Below are positions 8,990-11,077 of a DNA stretch of 11,077 nt, piece by piece. Under the pieces are notes generated by a model. It was not told the DNA's origin and did not search any database. It saw nothing but the letters and a program-made list of their open reading frames with translations. Both the position numbers and the translations under genes were made by a program. How positions within the stretch are numbered: position 1 is the first letter of the stretch; each line of letters begins with the position of its first letter. The DNA comes from Larix sibirica (taxonomy: Eukaryota > Streptophyta > Pinopsida > Pinales > Pinaceae), in contig NWUY0300006014.1 in the NCBI GenBank assembly GCA_004151065.3, positions 22,462 to 33,538 of the forward strand. Direction: 5' to 3'.

Positions 8990-9230
8990 GAAGCATATAA
9001 GGCTATAGTGTCATCTGCTGTTGATGTTGAAGATGATAAGTGGTACTGCAAAGTCTAGAAATGGGATGCTCCCCTTAAGGTAAAATGTTTTACCTGGATG
9101 CTCATGAAAAACTATATCCTTACTTGGGATAACCTGCACAAGCATGGTACTCAAGGGTCTAATTGTTGTGTTCTGTGTAGCACCGAAGAGGAAAACGTGG
9201 AACACCTTTTCCTTAACTGCTCCTTTAGTA
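8990..9230 (+). other. zf-RVT zinc-binding domain of ORF2
   Basis: The frame gives VKEAYKAI, WDAPLKVKCFTWMLM, then the zinc site C-x2-C-x8-H-x4-C, with Cys at 9167 and 9176, His at 9203 and Cys at 9218 (CVLCSTEEENVEHLFLNC). This is the zf-RVT domain that follows plant LINE and LINE-derived reverse transcriptases. The zinc ligands are all kept. A TAG near 9057 and another near 9238 interrupt the frame. Confidence 0.9.
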
Positions 9231-9519
9231 ATATAGTGTAGGAATGTGTTACTAAGTAGTTTTATTTTTATTTTTTACCTCTATAGTGGATAGGAGTTTC
9301 TCCAGTTGGAGCCGCAAATATCCTAAGTGGAAATCCCTGCCCCTCTTTGTCTCATGGGGTATCCGGAAAGCACATAATGTACTCATTTTCGAGGGCAGAA
9401 CCCCCCCTCCAACGATTGTTGGTTTGAATGCTATTAGGTACTTTAAAGACTTCTACAATCCTCAATCGTAGTGTGTTTCTAGGATCATTACAGAGCCATG
9501 CTTTGGGAATGGTTTCCCT

Positions 9520-9926
9520 CGTGGGTTCTTTGATGGAGCTGCAAACGTCAAGGGAAGTGGAGGAGGTATGATCCTCCAATTGGCAAAAAACCACTTCTAC
9601 ATGATCAAGTTGGGCAGTGGGGTAGGGACAAATACTGGGGCAAAGTTGCTGGCGTTATGGGGCCTGTTAAGATTCCCGTTGATGAAAAACATCCCTAATC
9701 TTCAGGTATATGGGGACTCAAAGTTTATAATAGAATGGGCTCTGGGCATTGTGGATTTGAAGGTGATGAGCTTAGAGCATTGGGTGCCTATACTCGTAGA
9801 TTGATTGACTGTTTTACTTGTTTTCCTATCAAGAACATATATAGAAGGTTTAATAGTCTGGTCAACAATCTTTCCAATGGGATGCCTGAAGGAGTTCTTT
9901 CATTTGAAGAGTTTGATGAATTTTGA
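9520..9926 (+). other. RNase H domain (RVT_3-like) of ORF2
   Basis: The frame gives FFDGAANVKGSGGGMI with the first catalytic Asp (9532-9534), TNTGAKLLALWGLL, and VYGDSKFIIEW with an Asp (9715-9717). After a frame change near 9790 come YRRFNSLVNNLSN and EEFDEF, ending at TGA 9924-9926. Family members have Glu where this copy has Lys (9643-9645, AAG for GAG), so the active site is broken. Known background: a subset of plant L1 elements acquired an RNase H of archaeal type. The motifs here are compatible with that, but I cannot assign the type by eye. Confidence 0.88.
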
Positions 9927-10192
9927 ATGTGCAATTCGGGCTCCTTAATTATATATTAGGTTTACTTGAAATTTTCTGGCTGTTAAAGTGGTCTAGCGAC
10001 CTATAGATAATGTATCTTTTGGTTTCCTTGGGCTTTAGCCTCTACTGATTCAGTATATGTGTAATGGACAAAACCGTTTTTTGTTTGGGCTTAAGGGCTT
10101 ATTGTTTTATCTTAGATCTTTGATACAACATAGTATGTGCAACTTTGATTCTATTACCTGGAATAACAAGTTGTTTTTTTTCGGGTTGAAAA
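9927..10192 (+). other. LINE 3' UTR and A-rich tail
   Basis: After the ORF2 stop there are ~265 bp with no coding frame, rich in T, ending TTTTTTTTCGGGTTGAAAAAAAA. The A run spans 10189-10196. Its last four bases coincide with the start of the target-site duplication, so the true tail is 4-8 A and very short. The T-run followed by the A-run could pair and may form a small 3' hairpin of the kind recognised by L1 reverse transcriptases (inference). Confidence 0.75.
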
Positions 10193-10210
10193 AAAAGTGA
10201 AATTTCAACT
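10193..10210. repeat. Right target-site duplication of LINE-1 copy
   Basis: AAAAGTGAAATTTCAACT differs from the left copy only by an A for G at the eighth base. Joining the two flanks gives an uninterrupted A/T-rich host sequence, as expected for a single insertion. Confidence 0.9.
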
Positions 10211-10401
10211 AAAATAGTTAATGCTCACGTGTAATTGAACTTAAAAAAATTCAACTATAAAGATTGGAAACGCGGATTGAACGTTTGAACACTCCAAGAA
10301 TCAACTAAACCCCACGCAGAAAACCAGAGATCTTCACGCAAAGGGCACCTTGATCGGCTCCGAGCTGGGATTACACAGGAATCGCACTGATCTAAGTCGT
10401 A
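10211..10401. other. Host flank and probable leader of a second LINE
   Basis: The first ~50 bp are A/T-rich flank that continues the left side of the insertion. A palindromic G-box core CACGTG lies at 10226-10231. From about 10262 the composition becomes richer in G+C and leads into the ATG at 10402 of a second LINE. Its 5' UTR therefore probably starts between 10250 and 10280. No target-site duplication can be tested because the 3' end lies outside the window. Confidence 0.45.
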
Positions 10402-10686
10402 ATGGCTGTTGGAGGGGGCCCTGAGGCCCTCCCTCCCCTGCCCGAAATTGCTGCATTCAAGAAGCTCGTGGCTACCTGTGGGAAATGACCCCAAAGTGAG
10501 CAACAACAGAAATTTGTCAAAAGAATGGCGAGCATTCCTACTGTCGACCTACCAATTGAAGACCTGTGCAGATCAGCATTAAATCTAGCAGAAAGAGAGC
10601 TCATAGGGCAGTTCATTGGCCTCTGGCCTTCACCTAAAGCAGTGGACAACTGGGTGCNTGCCCAGGTCGCCGGACAGGATGAGTGA
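10402..10686 (+). pseudogene. Second LINE: ORF1 N-terminal fragment
   Basis: The frame opens MAVGGGPEALPPLPEIAAF, has one in-frame TGA at 10486-10488, and continues with VDLPIEDLCRSALNLAE, then RELIGQFIGLWPSPKAVDNW near 10596-10653. The last run is typical of the N-terminal edge of DUF4283 in plant LINE ORF1 proteins. Homology ends about 10665 and the frame stops at TGA 10684-10686, in sequence that no longer looks like ORF1. The rest of DUF4283 and any zinc knuckle are missing. The protein is distinct from the ORF1 of the larger LINE, so this is another lineage. An ambiguous base (10658) falls in the last ORF1 codons. Confidence 0.75.
10658..10658. other. Ambiguous base (N) near the ORF1/ORF2 fusion point
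   Basis: A single N lies within about 10 bp of where ORF1-like sequence gives way to ORF2-like sequence. As with the N at 1635, it coincides with a structural discontinuity. Confidence 0.9.
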
Positions 10687-11077
10687 GCAAATGAATTCGT
10701 TGTTGGCAGCTCTCTCTGGATTAGCTTCGGTGCACAAAAGATTAAGGGATAATTGGGGGTGGGGAACGACTGGAGAATACAAAGTAGCCCATGGATATGC
10801 TGCTCTACAGATGCAGCATCCCCAGACTCAAGCTAACGCTATCTGGAAGCAGGTATGGGATTCATTTTGTATTCCTAAAATTAATTTTTTCAACTGGGTT
10901 CTATTGCACAGAAGATTATTGACAGGTGAGAACCTTGCAAAGCGAGGAATTTTAGGACCGCACAGATGTTCCCTCTGTCAGACAACCGAGGAAACAATCG
11001 ACCATGTGTTCATTGAATGCCCATTCATGCAGGAGGTGTGGCAGCTAGCTCTGCATGGACTCAGCGTTCAAGCTCCA
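10679..11077 (+). pseudogene. Second LINE: ORF2 C-terminal zf-RVT fragment, runs off the window
   Basis: An uninterrupted frame runs from the ATG at 10679 (MSEQMNSLL) to the window end, 133 codons without a stop. It gives RDNWGWGTTGEYKVAHGYAA, then IWKQVWDSFCIPKINFF, HRRLLTGENLAKRGI, and the zinc site C-x2-C-x8-H-x4-C (Cys 10967 and 10976, His 11003, Cys 11018). This is the zf-RVT domain of a plant LINE ORF2. Endonuclease and reverse transcriptase are absent, so ORF1 is joined straight to the ORF2 tail. The ATG is probably internal to the ancestral ORF2 and not a real start. The frame is better preserved than that of the larger LINE, suggesting a younger copy. Confidence 0.85.

Larger units (their letters stand above)
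5913..9926 (+). pseudogene. LINE ORF2 polyprotein (endonuclease, RT, zf-RVT, RNase H), broken
   Basis: ORF2 nicks the target and reverse-transcribes the element RNA at the nick. The order of domains is endonuclease (5913-~6610), a coiled linker (~6610-7200), reverse transcriptase (~7230-8275), thumb/connection (~8276-8990), zf-RVT (~8990-9230) and RNase H (~9520-9926). To follow the homology, the frame must change at about 6000, 6400, 6460, 6548, 7685, 8450, 8625, 9250 and 9790. About a dozen in-frame stops also occur, including 7189, 7395, 7657, 7931, 8273 and 9469. The length of ~4.0 kb (about 1,340 codons) is full for the family. The RT and RNase H active sites each carry one substitution. 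No functional protein is possible from this copy. Confidence 0.92.
3760..10192 (+). mobile_element. Full-length, inactive plant L1-type LINE retrotransposon
   Basis: This is a non-LTR element of about 6.43 kb on the plus strand, bounded by an 18-bp target-site duplication and ending in an A-rich tail. The order is a ~28-nt leader, ORF1 (DUF4283 and CCHC knuckle), ORF2 (endonuclease, reverse transcriptase, zf-RVT, RNase H) and a ~265-bp 3' UTR. This is the standard layout of plant L1 elements that carry RNase H. The element copies itself by target-primed reverse transcription, with ORF2 doing the catalysis and ORF1 binding the RNA. Here both ORFs carry multiple stops and frameshifts and two catalytic residues are replaced, so the copy is a fossil. 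The element is nearly intact in length, and its 5' end shows no sign of the truncation usual in LINEs. Confidence 0.92.

Noticed and set aside
1-11077. CRISPR array, bacterial operon or phage-type system
   Set aside because: There are no regularly spaced repeats, no compact operons and no ribosome-binding sites. All recognisable content is plant nuclear transposon and gene debris.

Overview
The window looks like non-coding, repeat-dominated nuclear DNA from a land plant. No intact host gene is visible. The plant assignment rests on two kinds of evidence. Two LINE retrotransposons have the domain set of plant L1 elements (DUF4283-type ORF1, a CCHC knuckle in the larger one, zf-RVT, and an RNase H in the larger one). 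There is also a fragment of the plant MCTP (multiple C2 domains and transmembrane region) family. The large, heavily decayed elements and low gene density would fit a big genome such as a conifer, but that is inference. Two ambiguous bases (1635 and 10658) point to a draft assembly.

Left part (1-3741): about 870 bp with no confident gene are followed by two direct copies of a ~375-bp repeat (873-1247 and 1636-2014). The copies flank a 388-bp spacer that carries a good TATA-like box. The second copy ends 5 bp from a ~48-codon minus-strand fragment of an MCTP C2 domain (2020-2163). Next to this fragment is a short cluster of E2F-consensus octamers (2210-2315). The following ~1.4 kb hold nothing I can call.

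Central part (3742-10210): one old, full-length LINE of the plant L1 type, about 6.43 kb, bounded by an 18-bp target-site duplication with one mismatch. It contains ORF1 (DUF4283 and zinc knuckle), then ORF2 (apurinic-like endonuclease, reverse transcriptase, zf-RVT, RNase H), then a 3' UTR and an A-rich tail. The two ORFs meet in a TAATG stop/start overlap. Both ORFs are broken by many stops and frameshifts. Two catalytic residues are also lost: an Asp of the RT FADD box and the Glu of RNase H. The element is dead.

Right part (10211-11077): a second LINE of a different lineage begins about 190 bp downstream. Its ORF1 N-terminus (10402 to about 10665) runs directly into the zf-RVT end of an ORF2, so everything between is missing. 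The copy continues past the window edge.
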